A stretch of DNA of 64,000 nucleotides from Mangrovactinospora gilvigrisea (lineage in GTDB: Bacteria; Actinomycetota; Actinomycetes; Streptomycetales; Streptomycetaceae), in assembly GCF_001879105.1 (NCBI RefSeq), contig NZ_MLCF01000002.1, forward strand, positions 124,001 to 188,000, written 5' to 3'. The notes below the pieces were generated by a model that worked only from the letters and a program-made list of their open reading frames with translations, was not told where the DNA came from and did no database searches. Made by a program: the position numbers and the translations under genes. This document shows positions 42,923-52,369 of this stretch, piece after piece (within the stretch, counting starts at the first letter, position 1; each line of letters starts with the position of its first letter).

Positions 42923-43056
42923 GCATCGTCGCCGACCGGTGCCGTGGCCATCTGCACGGGGGCGGCCTGACGGCGTTCGGTGAGCGGTCGGTGCGGGCAC
43001 TCAACAGCACGTGGGGTTGTCGTTGCCGTCGCAGCGCTCGCGGTGCAGCGCCGGCG

Positions 43057-43344
43057 TCAGCCCTGCAGCGCGGAGTCGGCGTTGGCGATGATCGGCCACT
43101 CGCACCGCTGCTCGGCCTGGCTCCATTCCAGGTTGGCCGGGCACTGCTTGCGGTAGGCGATGTTGTTGCTGCACTGGTAGAAGCCAGATGGATCCTGCGG
43201 GTCGGTGAACATCCCGTCCGGTGCGGGGCAGGCGAACGCGGGTGCGGCGGACGGCGGCGCGGCGGGGACGGCGGCGTGGGCCGTTGCGGGAGCCATCAGC
43301 AGCGACAGCAGTGCCGCGGTGGCCCTAACCCTCTTGATGATCAT
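43057..43344 (-). CDS. Secreted mini-protein with a chitin-binding peritrophin-A (CBM14) domain
   Basis: The 95-residue protein has a signal peptide (IIKRVRATAALLSLLMAPAT, cleavage near HAA-VPA) and a CBM14-type domain: CPAPDGMFTDPQDPSGFYQC, then NNIAYRKQCPANLEWSQAEQ and RCEW. Cys39, 58, 68 and 81 give four of the usual six Cys of peritrophin-A. CBM14 is mainly known from animals; bacterial versions are uncommon. No enzyme domain is present, so it may coat or sense chitin. Alone on its strand. Confidence 0.75.
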   Translation of the reverse strand: MIIKRVRATAALLSLLMAPATAHAAVPAAPPSAAPAFACPAPDGMFTDPQDPSGFYQCSNNIAYRKQCPANLEWSQAEQRCEWPIIANADSALQG

Positions 43345-43475
43345 GAGTCTACGGATAGCGGCAATACCCTCCTGCGGCCTGCGATCACCCTGACGAGGGC
43401 GTGTCGCCCGCCACCGCAGTCGCCCGGCAACGAGACCAGCTCAGCCGCACCGGCAGCGAGGAGGCCGCCCGGGCG

Positions 43476-43820
43476 CTACGGCCCGATGCCGCCTGCAGCG
43501 GGGACAGTCAGTGGCTTGGGGACGCCCTCCAGTTCGGAGCCGACGGCCGTCACCCAATAGCCGACGGCCACGAACCGCCTCCCCAACAGGGGCGTGCACA
43601 CATCCATCCTCCAGCAACTGGGTGAGCTGTCCCGGTCGGGAACCCACCGGATCTCCCAGTCCGCCGCCGGCCCCGGATAGGCGCGGCGCAGATCATGCTC
43701 GCACCGTGCCAGCGCGTTCTCGAGGTGGGCGTACAGCGGTACCAGCCGATGGCAGGCGTGCGCATCGGCGATCTCCACGCGGTAGCGCACCTGATCGGGC
43801 GCCGGGTTGAGTTCCTCCAT
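43476..43820 (-). CDS. Small protein of unknown function
   Basis: The 114-residue protein (VRYRVEIADAHACHRLVPLY, HLENALARCEHDLRRAYPGP, DWEIRWVPDRDSSPSCWRMD) has good coding character with a mixed alpha/beta pattern. It precedes the CBM14 gene by 131 bp on the same strand, but no functional link is evident. Confidence 0.55.
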   Translation of the reverse strand: MEELNPAPDQVRYRVEIADAHACHRLVPLYAHLENALARCEHDLRRAYPGPAADWEIRWVPDRDSSPSCWRMDVCTPLLGRRFVAVGYWVTAVGSELEGVPKPLTVPAAGGIGP

Positions 43821-44208
43821 GCCCGGTCATCCTCCTCGCCGCGCGCACCGAACGGCCAGAGCCTGCACCGCATCAACCGTCAGCGGTGACCGTGCCGTAG
43901 ATCAACGGACAGCACCTGGGGCCCGACCGCAGCGGCCAGGACCGGGACATGCTCGCACGGCGCAACCTGCACCTGCTGAGGTGGACGGGCCACCACGCCG
44001 GCTCCGGACCCTCCGGTGGTGAACTGACGGCCTCCCGCGGTGTCCGCGGTGTCCTGCCGGCCGCTCTCCCGCCCCACGACGCTGCACGACATAACCCAGT
44101 CCAGGACCTTGCTGACCATGCGGCGCCGTTCCGAAGTCCCTTGCCGCCGCCGTCGCTGGCCGGAGCCCTCCGCGTGACCTGCCAGGGGTCTGCCGCGTTG
44201 GGCCGTGC
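43821..44208. other. Intergenic region of about 390 bp
   Basis: Open frames cross it on both strands, but none has a ribosome site or a plausible product. It holds the promoters of the divergent small genes at 43820 and 44209. Confidence 0.4.
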
Positions 44209-44433
44209 GTGGACCTGATCGATCTGGATGCGGCAATGCGCGGCGACGACGCCCCGCCCGACGCGGACGCCGACGCCGACGCCGTGCAAGTGACCATCAC
44301 TGGCCCGCCGGAGCGTGCCGCAGCGGTCTCCGCTTGGCTGCGCGCCGCAGCCGGCCATCAGACCGCCCGCTACATCGAGCCCATCCCCGGGGGACTGCGC
44401 ATCCACATGACGATCGACGTACCCGATAGCTAG
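44209..44433 (+). CDS. Small beta/alpha protein, copy 2 of the second duplicated family
   Basis: The 74-residue protein (VQVTITGPPERAAAVSAWLR, TARYIEPIPGGLRIHMTIDV) is a relative of the one at 36226-36474. An Asp-rich stretch (DADADADA) precedes the domain. The start is a GTG in MDLIDLD without a strong ribosome site. Function unknown. Confidence 0.6.
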   Translation: MDLIDLDAAMRGDDAPPDADADADAVQVTITGPPERAAAVSAWLRAAAGHQTARYIEPIPGGLRIHMTIDVPDS

Positions 44434-45457
44434 CAACCGGGCATCCGGCCCGCTGCGATCGCTTGGGTTCCCTGCAACCGCTCCGGGCGCGGCCGCTTCC
44501 AGAAGCACCGCTGGGACACGACGTGGTCCTGACGCTCCGTCACCAGGGCTGTGCCGGTCGCCGCGCGGCCGGACAGGGCTTCGCCTCTCCCTGCGGGTGA
44601 GGCCGGCCGTTGCGGGTGGGTCGTCGGCAGGATGCGGCGGGTCTGGTTGGCAGTCGCGCCCTGTGCAGGGCCGCTGGCGCGGCGCGGCGTGAGGTTCCGT
44701 GGAGAACGGAGCTATCGGCCAGGCGATGCCCCGGCATGAGCGCGGCTGCGGCCTCACGCGGTGGTCCCCGGCTGGGAGCCGCGGCGCCGCCGCCGGCTCA
44801 GGCGGTGCGGATGTCGGTTCCGGGGCTCCATGCGGGCAGCCCCGGTAGACAGGGCCGTGGCTTGAGGTCCGGGAGGGCTGCCCCGTTCCAGGGTGGGCTT
44901 GAATGCCGCCCGCGCGCACCGTGGGCCGCATGTTCCGGACATGGGCCGCACTGCGCTGCCGGTGCCTGTGCACCAATCCGCGGAGTCGTGTCTCTTCCAG
45001 CGCCTGGGAGGATCTGACTACGATTCAGCCACTGGACGGTACTGGATATCCCTGCGGCACCGTCGACACCTGCAGTCCCTCGTACCTCGAGGGGTCGACC
45101 GGGCTCCGGTCGGCTCACACCCCGGGGCGAGGCTCTCCTTTCTCCTCCGGCAGCGTCGGCCCACCGAACTCGAGCGGGCGGCCCTCCTGGGGGCATTGCC
45201 GCCACTTCGGCCGGTTCTCCCGACCGAAGCGGCTCCCGCCGGGGCCTGTGCTCCTCGCCCCGGCCGGCTGGACGCCGTCGGCGGGGGCTGTCCAGCGGCC
45301 CCGGCCGGGCAGGGGAACCCGGCCGGGGCCACGCGCCGCGAGCGCGGGCGCAGACGACCGGCGGCCGGAAGGCCCGCGACCTCGTGCCCGGCCCTGTCTC
45401 GCTCCGGGGAACACCATCATGTCCGGGCAGCGGATTTCGTGTCCCTGCCCGCGTCCG
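44434..45457. other. Gene-poor stretch of about 1 kb
   Basis: No frame has both composition and start support. A plus-strand run near 45017-45060 reads GGSDYDSATGRYWI, reminiscent of the YD-x-x-TGR tail of Rhs cores, but the surroundings give no further support. Confidence 0.4.
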
Positions 45458-45919
45458 TCATGCGGGCGGGCGTGCGCCCCGGCCGTTTTGGTACCAGTAG
45501 ATGTAGATGTCGCGGAAGCGGCGGTCGAAGTCCTCCCATCGCGCACGGTCGGACTGAAAGGACCGGGTGGCTGGCAGCACGACCGGCTTGCGGTCGACCC
45601 GCTGGGCCACAACCACCTTGCGGATCCCGCCCTTGCCGTCGCTCTCCTGCTCCACGATCCCGGTCACCTCCGCCCAGCGGATCAGCCGCCGCCGATACGG
45701 CGTGCGCAGCCGCAGCCCCTGCTCGGTCAGCTCCGTGGTGCCGTAGAGGTCCGGAACGTACACGCACAGCACGCACGCCACCCACAGCACCGTCAAGAAC
45801 GCGCCCAGGACCCAGTTCAGGAACCACGGCCCCCCGCACACCACGACAGTGGCAATGCCGACCGGAATCTCGGTGCGCCTCCGCTGGCGCCGGGTGAATG
45901 CAATCCGCTGACTGGCCAC
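45458..45919 (-). CDS. Membrane protein with a PH-like domain
   Basis: The 153-residue protein has a two-helix hairpin (VGIATVVVCGGPWFLNWVLG, AFLTVLWVACVLCVYVPDLY) and a soluble domain with the bacterial PH pattern (GTTELTEQGLRLRTPYRRRL, then IRWAEVTGIVEQESDGKGGI). It starts at GTG 45919. Such proteins are common in actinobacteria and have no assigned function. Confidence 0.7.
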   Translation of the reverse strand: MASQRIAFTRRQRRRTEIPVGIATVVVCGGPWFLNWVLGAFLTVLWVACVLCVYVPDLYGTTELTEQGLRLRTPYRRRLIRWAEVTGIVEQESDGKGGIRKVVVAQRVDRKPVVLPATRSFQSDRARWEDFDRRFRDIYIYWYQNGRGARPPA

Positions 45920-46084
45920 CGGCCGATGTTAGAGCGACCTGTAGCCGCCGTCACCGCCCGTGGCACACACTCCGTACGGGCCGTCGCCCACGGGCCCCCG
46001 CGCCCGCGGGCCCCGCATCGACCGGGGGGTCTGTGCGCGAGGCAGCGACCGGGCCGGTCCCCGGCTGCGGTCCTCGTCCTGGGC

Positions 46085-46336
46085 GTGCCTGAGATCGTCA
46101 TCTGGTTCGACCCGATGCCGGCCGCAGACTGGGCGAACTGGATCTTCCTCGCCCAGGCCCACATCATGCGGCACTTCGACCTGGGCGACGATTGGGCCGG
46201 CGGCATGGCCAGCGGTGGGCGCCTGGTCGGCACCAAGTACTTGACGCTCGCCACCCGATGGCCCGACGCCACATCCCGCACCGCTACGGCCGGCCGCGCC
46301 CGGGCACGCCGCCTGGCGGCGGTCTTTCGGCGGTAG
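46085..46336 (+). CDS. Small protein of unknown function
   Basis: The frame encodes about 83 residues (VPEIVIWFDPMPAADWANWI, HIMRHFDLGDDWAGGMASGG, YLTLATRWPDATSRTATAGR). The GTG start is the first in good composition, but the frame is open far upstream, so the start is uncertain. The Trp/Asp-rich pattern looks authentic. Confidence 0.45.
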   Translation: MPEIVIWFDPMPAADWANWIFLAQAHIMRHFDLGDDWAGGMASGGRLVGTKYLTLATRWPDATSRTATAGRARARRLAAVFRR

Positions 46337-46614
46337 TGGTGCGTACCGAGTCGTTGTAGGGCAGTCCCCGGCGCACCGCTGCGGCAGGCGAACGGTGGTT
46401 GAGACAGGAGCGCTTTCCCGCTTGGTCTCTCTGACGCGAGGCTGACCCTCGGGAGGTCGAACACGGCGGACACCGGCCGGTAGGGCCAGTCAGTGTGTCC
46501 CGCTGACCTGGTTGTGACACGGATGTGGCATCAACTCGGTTCCTCCTTAGGGTGACTCATCGCTACTGTTGCCGCCTGTCGAGTACGACGTGAATCGCAT
46601 GGGGGCGCATCACC

Positions 46615-48372
46615 GTGGTCGAGTCGCTGCGACCGAACGATCCGCACGAGATCTCCGGGTACCGGTTACGGGGGCGGCTCGGGAGCGGTGGCATGGGCAC
46701 GGTGTACCTCTCCCACACCCGAGGCGGTCAGCCTCTGGCGCTGAAGGTGATCCGCCGCGAGTTCGCGGAGAACGCGGAATTCCGGCGTCGTTTTGCGCGT
46801 GAGGTCCAAGCGGCTCGCCGTGTCCAAGGGTCGTACACGGCAACGGTTTTGGACAGCAACACCGAGGGGGATCAGCCCTGGTTGGCCAGTGCCTACGTGC
46901 CCGGTCCGCCACTGGCGGATGCTGTGTGCGAGCACGGGCCGCTGCCACTGCTCACCGTGTTGACGCTGATGGCCGGCGTCGCCGAGGCCTTGCAGTCCAT
47001 CCACTCCGCCGGCGTCGTCCATCGCGACCTGAAGCCGTCAAACGTCTTGCTGGCCTCTGATGGCCCGCGAGTGATCGACTTCGGGATCGCACGCGCGGGA
47101 GACACGACGGCGTTGACAGGGACCGACGTGCGAGTGGGGACCCCGGCGTACATGTCGCCTGAACAGGCCGAGGGAACTGCCGTGGGCCCTGCACTCGACA
47201 TCTTCGCGCTCGGACTCGTCGCGTATTTCGCGGCGACGGGACGGCATCCATTTGGCGAGGGGGACGGACACGCACTGCTCTACCGCATCGTGACGCAGGA
47301 GCCGGACCTCACGGGCTGCCCGCGCACGGTGCAGCCTGTGATCAAGCGATGCCTTGCCAAGGATCCCGACCAGCGGCCCGAGCTTGGGGGCATCATCGAG
47401 GCCTGTCGTCAGCTGGCAGAGGCCGAAGGCACGGACCTGGTGCGGGAGGAAGGGTGGTGGCTCCCCCGAACTCTCGCCTCCGAGGCGACGCAGATGCTTG
47501 AGGGAACACCGCCTCTGCCACCGTCGAGCCCGCCAACGGGATCGCATCCGCATACGCTGCAGTCGAGGCCGGAGCCGCCGGTGGCACGGCCGCGTACTAC
47601 CGCGGCAACCGAAGTCGACCCGGCCGACGAGAGCAGCGATAGCGGCGGTCCGGAAGGACGACCGCCTGCGCCCAGTCGCCGTGGGGGTGGCGACCATGCG
47701 CATGGCAAGGATGATGGCGGCGTGCGCGGGAGGTTTTCGCGCGGCCGCCTGATGGCCATGGGTCTTGGGGCGTGTGTGGTGGGGGCATGCCTGGCTCTGC
47801 TCGTCAACTCGCTGCTGGCTGGAAGCAGCATGGCGTCGGACGGGACTCCGCTGGGCATCAGTGCGCCGACATTCAGTATCGAGTCGGGAACGATCGACGG
47901 CCGCTGCGAAGTCAGCATGTCCCCGTCGACGGGGACGGTCTACGTCGATCTCCACAAGCTCAAGTCCTACACGGGACAGGCCGACGCTTCGGATGACAAG
48001 GTTCCTGCACAGTACGCGCTTCGCTACACCGACTGCTCCAACGGTGACGCACAGGGGTCGATTGGCGACGGCGGCGGCCTGGGGCCGACCAGCGGGCTGA
48101 AGCTCCTGGACAATCGGGGCAGTTGGGGGACGGTGACGGACAAGAACGTATCCGAGGGCGAATGCCGGGCCGCGGCCCGATCCGGAAGCCTGCCCAACCC
48201 TGTGACTATCGCGTCGATCAAGACAGGCAACCTACTGAAGAAGAACACGGGCGTGTGCATCGAACTGTCCGACAAGTCTCTGGTGCTCTTGTGGATCAAC
48301 AACGTCAACAAGCAGGACGGCGGAGACGCATTGAGTGACTTCGCAACGACCGCCCGGCGCTGGAGCTCCTGA
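46615..48372 (+). CDS. Membrane Ser/Thr protein kinase
   Basis: The 585-residue protein has a complete kinase domain: glycine loop GSGGMGTV (23-30), Lys44, HRDLKPSN (Asp137) and DFG (Asp155), ending near residue 275. A Pro-rich linker follows, then a transmembrane helix (MGLGACVVGACLALLVNSLL, about 382-403) and an extracellular part of 180 residues (GTVYVDLHKLKSYTGQADAS) with no PASTA repeat. The GTG at 46615 follows a run of GGGGGCG. It probably senses an external signal. A second kinase follows 240 bp downstream. Confidence 0.85.
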   Translation: MVESLRPNDPHEISGYRLRGRLGSGGMGTVYLSHTRGGQPLALKVIRREFAENAEFRRRFAREVQAARRVQGSYTATVLDSNTEGDQPWLASAYVPGPPLADAVCEHGPLPLLTVLTLMAGVAEALQSIHSAGVVHRDLKPSNVLLASDGPRVIDFGIARAGDTTALTGTDVRVGTPAYMSPEQAEGTAVGPALDIFALGLVAYFAATGRHPFGEGDGHALLYRIVTQEPDLTGCPRTVQPVIKRCLAKDPDQRPELGGIIEACRQLAEAEGTDLVREEGWWLPRTLASEATQMLEGTPPLPPSSPPTGSHPHTLQSRPEPPVARPRTTAATEVDPADESSDSGGPEGRPPAPSRRGGGDHAHGKDDGGVRGRFSRGRLMAMGLGACVVGACLALLVNSLLAGSSMASDGTPLGISAPTFSIESGTIDGRCEVSMSPSTGTVYVDLHKLKSYTGQADASDDKVPAQYALRYTDCSNGDAQGSIGDGGGLGPTSGLKLLDNRGSWGTVTDKNVSEGECRAAARSGSLPNPVTIASIKTGNLLKKNTGVCIELSDKSLVLLWINNVNKQDGGDALSDFATTARRWSS

Positions 48373-48610
48373 GTGCCGTCACAACTGAGGGAAGTGCAAG
48401 CACGCCCCCTGCACGCGCACGCGGATGCAGGCCAGAGCTGCAGAGCGACCGGCAGGAGGCAGCCGCACCCCAAGGCCGTTGTCGACGACTCAGCAACAAA
48501 GCCCCACGCGGGCTGCCCCGGCGCCGGACCCTTCGCTTTACTGATCAATCGAATCATGCGAACGGGCCGTTGCGGTCCGCACCACGACGAGGAGCGACGG
48601 GGGCAGACAC

Positions 48611-50173
48611 GTGACCGATCAGGACGGTCCGCTGATCGGCGGCCGGTACCGGCTGTTGGAGCGGCTCGGCCACGGGGGCATGGGCACCATCTGGCGGGCC
48701 GTCGACGAGACGGTCCGCCGCGATGTGGCCGTCAAGGAGCCGCGGCTGCCCGAGAACCTGACGCCCGATCAGCGCACCCGGTTCTTCGAGCGGATGCTGC
48801 GCGAGGCGCGCGCCGCGGCCGGCGTCGCCAACCCGCATGTGGTGACGCTGCACGACGTGGTGATCCACGACGGCCGGCCGTGGCTGGTGATGGAGCTGGT
48901 GCGGGGCCGCTCGCTCGCCGACGTCCTGGACGAGGGGACGCTCTCGCCCCGCGAGGCCGCCCGGATCGGCGCGGCCGTCGCCGAGGCGCTGCGCGCCGTG
49001 CATGCCAACGGGGTGCTGCACCGGGACATCAAGCCCGGCAATGTGCTGCTCGCCGACGACGGCCGCGTCGTCCTCACCGACTTCGGCATCGCCCAGGTGG
49101 AGGGCGAGGCGCCGATGACCGAGACCGGAGCGGTGGCCGGCTCGCCGGAGTACGTCGCCCCGGAGCGCGTCAACGGCCTGCGCCCCGGCCCGCCGTCCGA
49201 CCTGTGGTCGCTGGGCGTGCTGCTCTACCAGAGCGTCGAGGGCTGGTCGCCGTTCCGCCGCTCCAACTCGATGACCACCATGCTGGCGGTGCGGGACGAG
49301 ACCCCGCCGCCGCCGGCCCGGGCGGGCGAACTCGCCCCGCTCATCACCGCGCTGCTGCAGAAGGACCCGGCCGCGCGGCCCGAGGTGGGCGCGGTGCTCG
49401 CCGGGCTCAAGCACGTCGCCGAGCCGCCGCCCGCCCCGCAGCTCACCCCGCCGCCCGGGGCCGTGCCGCCCGTCGGCCCGGGCGGCACCCGCCTGGACAC
49501 CGGCGGCCCGGTGCCGCCCGCCGCGCCGCCGAAGGCCTGGCACCGGCGCCCCCGCAACCGCCTCATCGGGGCGGGCCTGGCGCTGCTGGTGATCGCCGGG
49601 GCGGCGCTGGCCGTCGCCGACCCGTGGGCCGGCCCCTCCGGGGTGCCGTCCACCTGGGTGTCGAACGACGAGGCGGCGGTGAAGATGACCATCCCGACGC
49701 CGTCCGGCTACCGGCAATCGTCGGACACCAGCGGCTCGGCGCAATCCCTGTTCTGGGACTCCCCTGCGCCCCACAAGAAGCAATCCGATCCGACCACCAG
49801 GATTTCCGCCGCCTACGACGACCAGACCAGCGACAAGTCGTCGGGCGATGCGGCCGACAGCACGCTCCAGAGCTACGACTCCAGCAGTTTCAGCGACATG
49901 GTCTACACCAAGGAGCACTATTCACTGGACTACAAGGTGCCCTTCCACGGCCAGACCGCGAGCGTCCTGGACTACACGTTCCGCAGTAAGAATCAGACCA
50001 GGGGCACAGACCACCGCATCATCCAGTTCGCGGTACTCAGCAAGGACAGCAAGACGGAGTACGAGATCACCGTCAGCGTCAGCGGCACGGAGGACTTCGT
50101 CAACGGCGATGCACCCAAAGCGATCTTCGACAAGGTGATCGCCGGCCTGAGGATTCCTCAACTCACGTCATAG
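48611..50173 (+). CDS. Membrane Ser/Thr protein kinase, second of a tandem pair
   Basis: The 520-residue protein has GHGGMGTIW (20-28), Lys42, HRDIKPGN (Asp139), DFG (Asp157) and APERVNG in the activation segment. A Pro-rich juxtamembrane part leads to a helix (LIGAGLALLVIAGAALAVAD, about 318-337) and an extracellular region of 180 residues. The GTG follows AGGAGCGACGGGGG. It is more GC-rich than the first kinase and not a close copy, so the two probably came from different sources. It ends in a hairpin terminator. Confidence 0.85.
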   Translation: MTDQDGPLIGGRYRLLERLGHGGMGTIWRAVDETVRRDVAVKEPRLPENLTPDQRTRFFERMLREARAAAGVANPHVVTLHDVVIHDGRPWLVMELVRGRSLADVLDEGTLSPREAARIGAAVAEALRAVHANGVLHRDIKPGNVLLADDGRVVLTDFGIAQVEGEAPMTETGAVAGSPEYVAPERVNGLRPGPPSDLWSLGVLLYQSVEGWSPFRRSNSMTTMLAVRDETPPPPARAGELAPLITALLQKDPAARPEVGAVLAGLKHVAEPPPAPQLTPPPGAVPPVGPGGTRLDTGGPVPPAAPPKAWHRRPRNRLIGAGLALLVIAGAALAVADPWAGPSGVPSTWVSNDEAAVKMTIPTPSGYRQSSDTSGSAQSLFWDSPAPHKKQSDPTTRISAAYDDQTSDKSSGDAADSTLQSYDSSSFSDMVYTKEHYSLDYKVPFHGQTASVLDYTFRSKNQTRGTDHRIIQFAVLSKDSKTEYEITVSVSGTEDFVNGDAPKAIFDKVIAGLRIPQLTS

Positions 50174-50194
50174 CCAGCCGAGTTGGGCTATGAC
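50167..50194 (+). terminator. Hairpin at the end of the kinase gene
   Basis: GTCATAGCC (50167-50175) and GGCTATGAC (50186-50194) form a perfect 9-bp stem with a 10-nt loop; the stop codon TAG lies inside the stem. The stem can also work for the convergent gene at 50362. Confidence 0.6.
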
Positions 50195-50361
50195 ACCGCA
50201 TCGGCACTCTCTGCGCCCAGCGGCCGTTGGAGATACGGCCAGGAGTGGTGGTCGGCGGCGCTGCGCAGACGGTGTCGTTGCCCGGTTCGGGGTGTCACGC
50301 GCGACTTCGGAGTGACGTGATTCTTCGCCTTGTCGCCATCAGGCAGAGGCTGGGCGGTGGG

Positions 50362-51217
50362 TCAGCCGCCGAAGTGGAGGCCGATGGGGTCGAGGTAGGT
50401 GCCGTACGGGGCACTCTTGCCGCCGATGAGATCACTCTTCCAGGGCCAGGAGAGGATGGCGGTCCGGGTGGCGTTCGGCGGCGTAACGCGCACCGAGGAG
50501 ACGGGGAAGTTCTGAGCGGTGCCGTCCTTCGCGGGGGCGAGGTAGACCGGGGAGTAGGTGCTGGCTCCGCGCTGGACGGTGACGGCCTCCACTTTCTGGG
50601 TCGAGCGGCCCAGCGACCAGGTGCCCTTGCCGCCGACCAGGTCCACGCCCGGGAAGCCGCGCACGGTGCAGGATCTGCTGCCGATATTGGTGAACTTCAG
50701 CGAGGCGATGGTCTGGGGCTGCTTCGTGTCCGGGGCGTCACCACTGGCGGTGGACCAGCCGGTGCGCCACTGGCAGCCGCCGGCGCCGCCAAAAGCGCGG
50801 GCGCCGCCGTTGGCCACCCCGGCGCCGGTGGAGGACCCATTCCCGTTACTCTTTCCCGTCCCGCCAGTGGAACCACCGCTGGGACGGCCTGATGTGCTGC
50901 CACCGCCGGTGCCGTTGCTGGTTTTGCCGCTGCTGTCGCCGGCACCGCCCCGCAGCGTGGCCGCAGCATCCTCGTTGAGGCGGTAGTCGGGATGCCGCGC
51001 CCGTTCGGCCTCGTCGCGCGCCTCCAGTACCCGGGTGAGCAGATCCTCTTTGGAATCGAAGTAGTGCATCAGCCCTGGCAGACTCAGATCGCAGCGGGCA
51101 GCGACCTTGCGCAGCGACGTGCCACGATACCCCTCCTCGGCGAACACCTCGAGCGCGGTCTGGAGGATCTGTGCTCGCTTTTGCCTCGCCCTTGCGATAC
51201 GGGCCGCGTCTCGCCAT
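50362..51217 (-). pseudogene. Chimera of a TetR N-terminus and a secreted DUF4232 domain
   Basis: The ATG at 51217 opens with the usual TetR start MARRGPYRKG, and a +1 shift near the AAAA run (51179-51182) leads to QKRAQILQTALEVFAEEGYR and TSLRKVAARCDLSLPGLMHY. The protein then passes without a stop into a Gly/Ser-rich linker (GTGGGSTSGRPSGGSTGGTG) and a DUF4232 domain (WRTGWSTASGDAPDTKQPQT, SRSCTVRGFPGVDLVGGKGT, ILSWPWKSDLIGGKSAPYGT). A regulator fused to an extracytoplasmic domain makes no sense as one product, so a deletion probably joined two genes; the secretion signal of the DUF4232 protein is lost. Confidence 0.7.
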
Positions 51218-51383
51218 GGCCGTCACCCTAGTCTCCGTCACGCGAACCGAGGTGCGCTGTACACGGTGGCCCTTTGGACAAGCACCAGCATGTTTTCTCT
51301 CAGACGCAATGCTCTTGGCGACTCCCAACGCCCCCGGTGATCCTGCAGTCGTCACATCGGTGCTCACACAAGGGGGTCGTTCC

Positions 51384-51770
51384 ATGAGGTTGGGCAAACG
51401 CACCGCGGCAGCGGCGGCGACGGGGGCCATGGCGATCAGCCTGATCGGCATCGGCGCCGCTTCCCAGGCGCAGGCTTCCACCGCCCAGTGCGAGGGGAGC
51501 AAGACACCGCCGGCCGGCACCCTGTGCCTCCACGTCAACTACGGGGACGGTTACTACGTCTGGTTCGGCCCGTACAGCAAGTGCGAGGTGGTTCGTCCCT
51601 GGGAGGGAGGCGTGATCACCTGGGTGAAGAGCAACCAGATCGGCAACGTGCACTCCACCTACTACTCCGGAGGCAAGACCCTGGGGACCCGGCCGGCCTA
51701 CTTCACCGGCAGGCCGCCCGGCTACATCAGCGCCAGTGTCGGCAACGCTGACAACGTCCGGGTGTGCTGA
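51384..51770 (+). CDS. Small secreted protein
   Basis: The 128-residue protein has a Sec signal (RLGKRTAAAAATGAMAISLI, cleavage at AQA-ST) and a beta-rich mature part with Cys at QCEGSK, LCLHVNYG, KCEVV and a final VRVC, so two disulfides are likely. The ATG follows AGGGGG. No family is certain; it is similar in size and pattern to secreted protease inhibitors of the I36 type. Confidence 0.65.
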   Translation: MRLGKRTAAAAATGAMAISLIGIGAASQAQASTAQCEGSKTPPAGTLCLHVNYGDGYYVWFGPYSKCEVVRPWEGGVITWVKSNQIGNVHSTYYSGGKTLGTRPAYFTGRPPGYISASVGNADNVRVC

Positions 51771-51775
51771 CACCC

Positions 51776-51813
51776 CCGAGGGGCCGGAGCGGGGCCCCGC
51801 CCCGGCCCCTCGG
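51776..51813 (+). terminator. Strong hairpin terminator
   Basis: CCGAGGGGCCGG (51776-51787) pairs perfectly with CCGGCCCCTCGG (51802-51813) around a GC-rich loop, six bases after the secreted-protein stop. Confidence 0.75.
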
Positions 51814-52369
51814 CGGCACTCGCATACTCCAGGAGGTCTCAGCAGGAGAAATCGCGGCCGCAGCCCCGCCTTGTGCACCCCGGGGGCCGTGTCCTTGATG
51901 CGACTCTGCCGGTCGTAGTCGGCCTGCCCGGGAGCGTCGCGGACCTCCTGCAGCTCCTTCGCCTGCAGGCGGCCAGCGTTGTCCGCCTCTGTCCAAGCCG
52001 AGGACCGACCCGGATACTCCTTGAGGTAGGCGTGGACGGCGGTCTGCGGCTGGTGGCAGGCCACCGCGCATCCATCGGCTGCGGGGAGTTGGCTCTGTCG
52101 TCGGCTTCGGGCCGAAGGTTACGGCCCTGGCCGGGAGCACGTGAGGAGCCCGGCTTCGCACCGTCCTGTCCGCCCAGTCTGGCCAGCAATGGATCCCCAC
52201 CAGGGCAGCGGAGACTGCTTCTCGCGTGTCCGGCCGGATCTCCTTCCGGCACGCGTCCCTACCATGGCTTGCCGAGGATGCTTGGTGCCCGATATGGACG
52301 CGGGTAGGCAGGGCTGGCGCCGCCGAGCAGGGTGTGCGTCGCGCCGTTAGCAGGAGGGGCGGTCGGGCC
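51814..52369. other. Intergenic region of 556 bp
   Basis: The minus strand about 51840-52064 reads TAVHAYLKEYPGRSSAWTEA and LQAKELQEVRDAPGQADYD without a start or stop of its own, probably a remnant. Nothing else is seen. Confidence 0.35.

Noticed and set aside
45017-45060. YDSATGR motif suggesting an Rhs core end
   Set aside because: Only one short motif; no flanking YD repeats or toxin domain.
48554-49918. A 454-residue minus-strand frame over the second kinase
   Set aside because: Antisense shadow; the kinase motifs on the plus strand are unambiguous.
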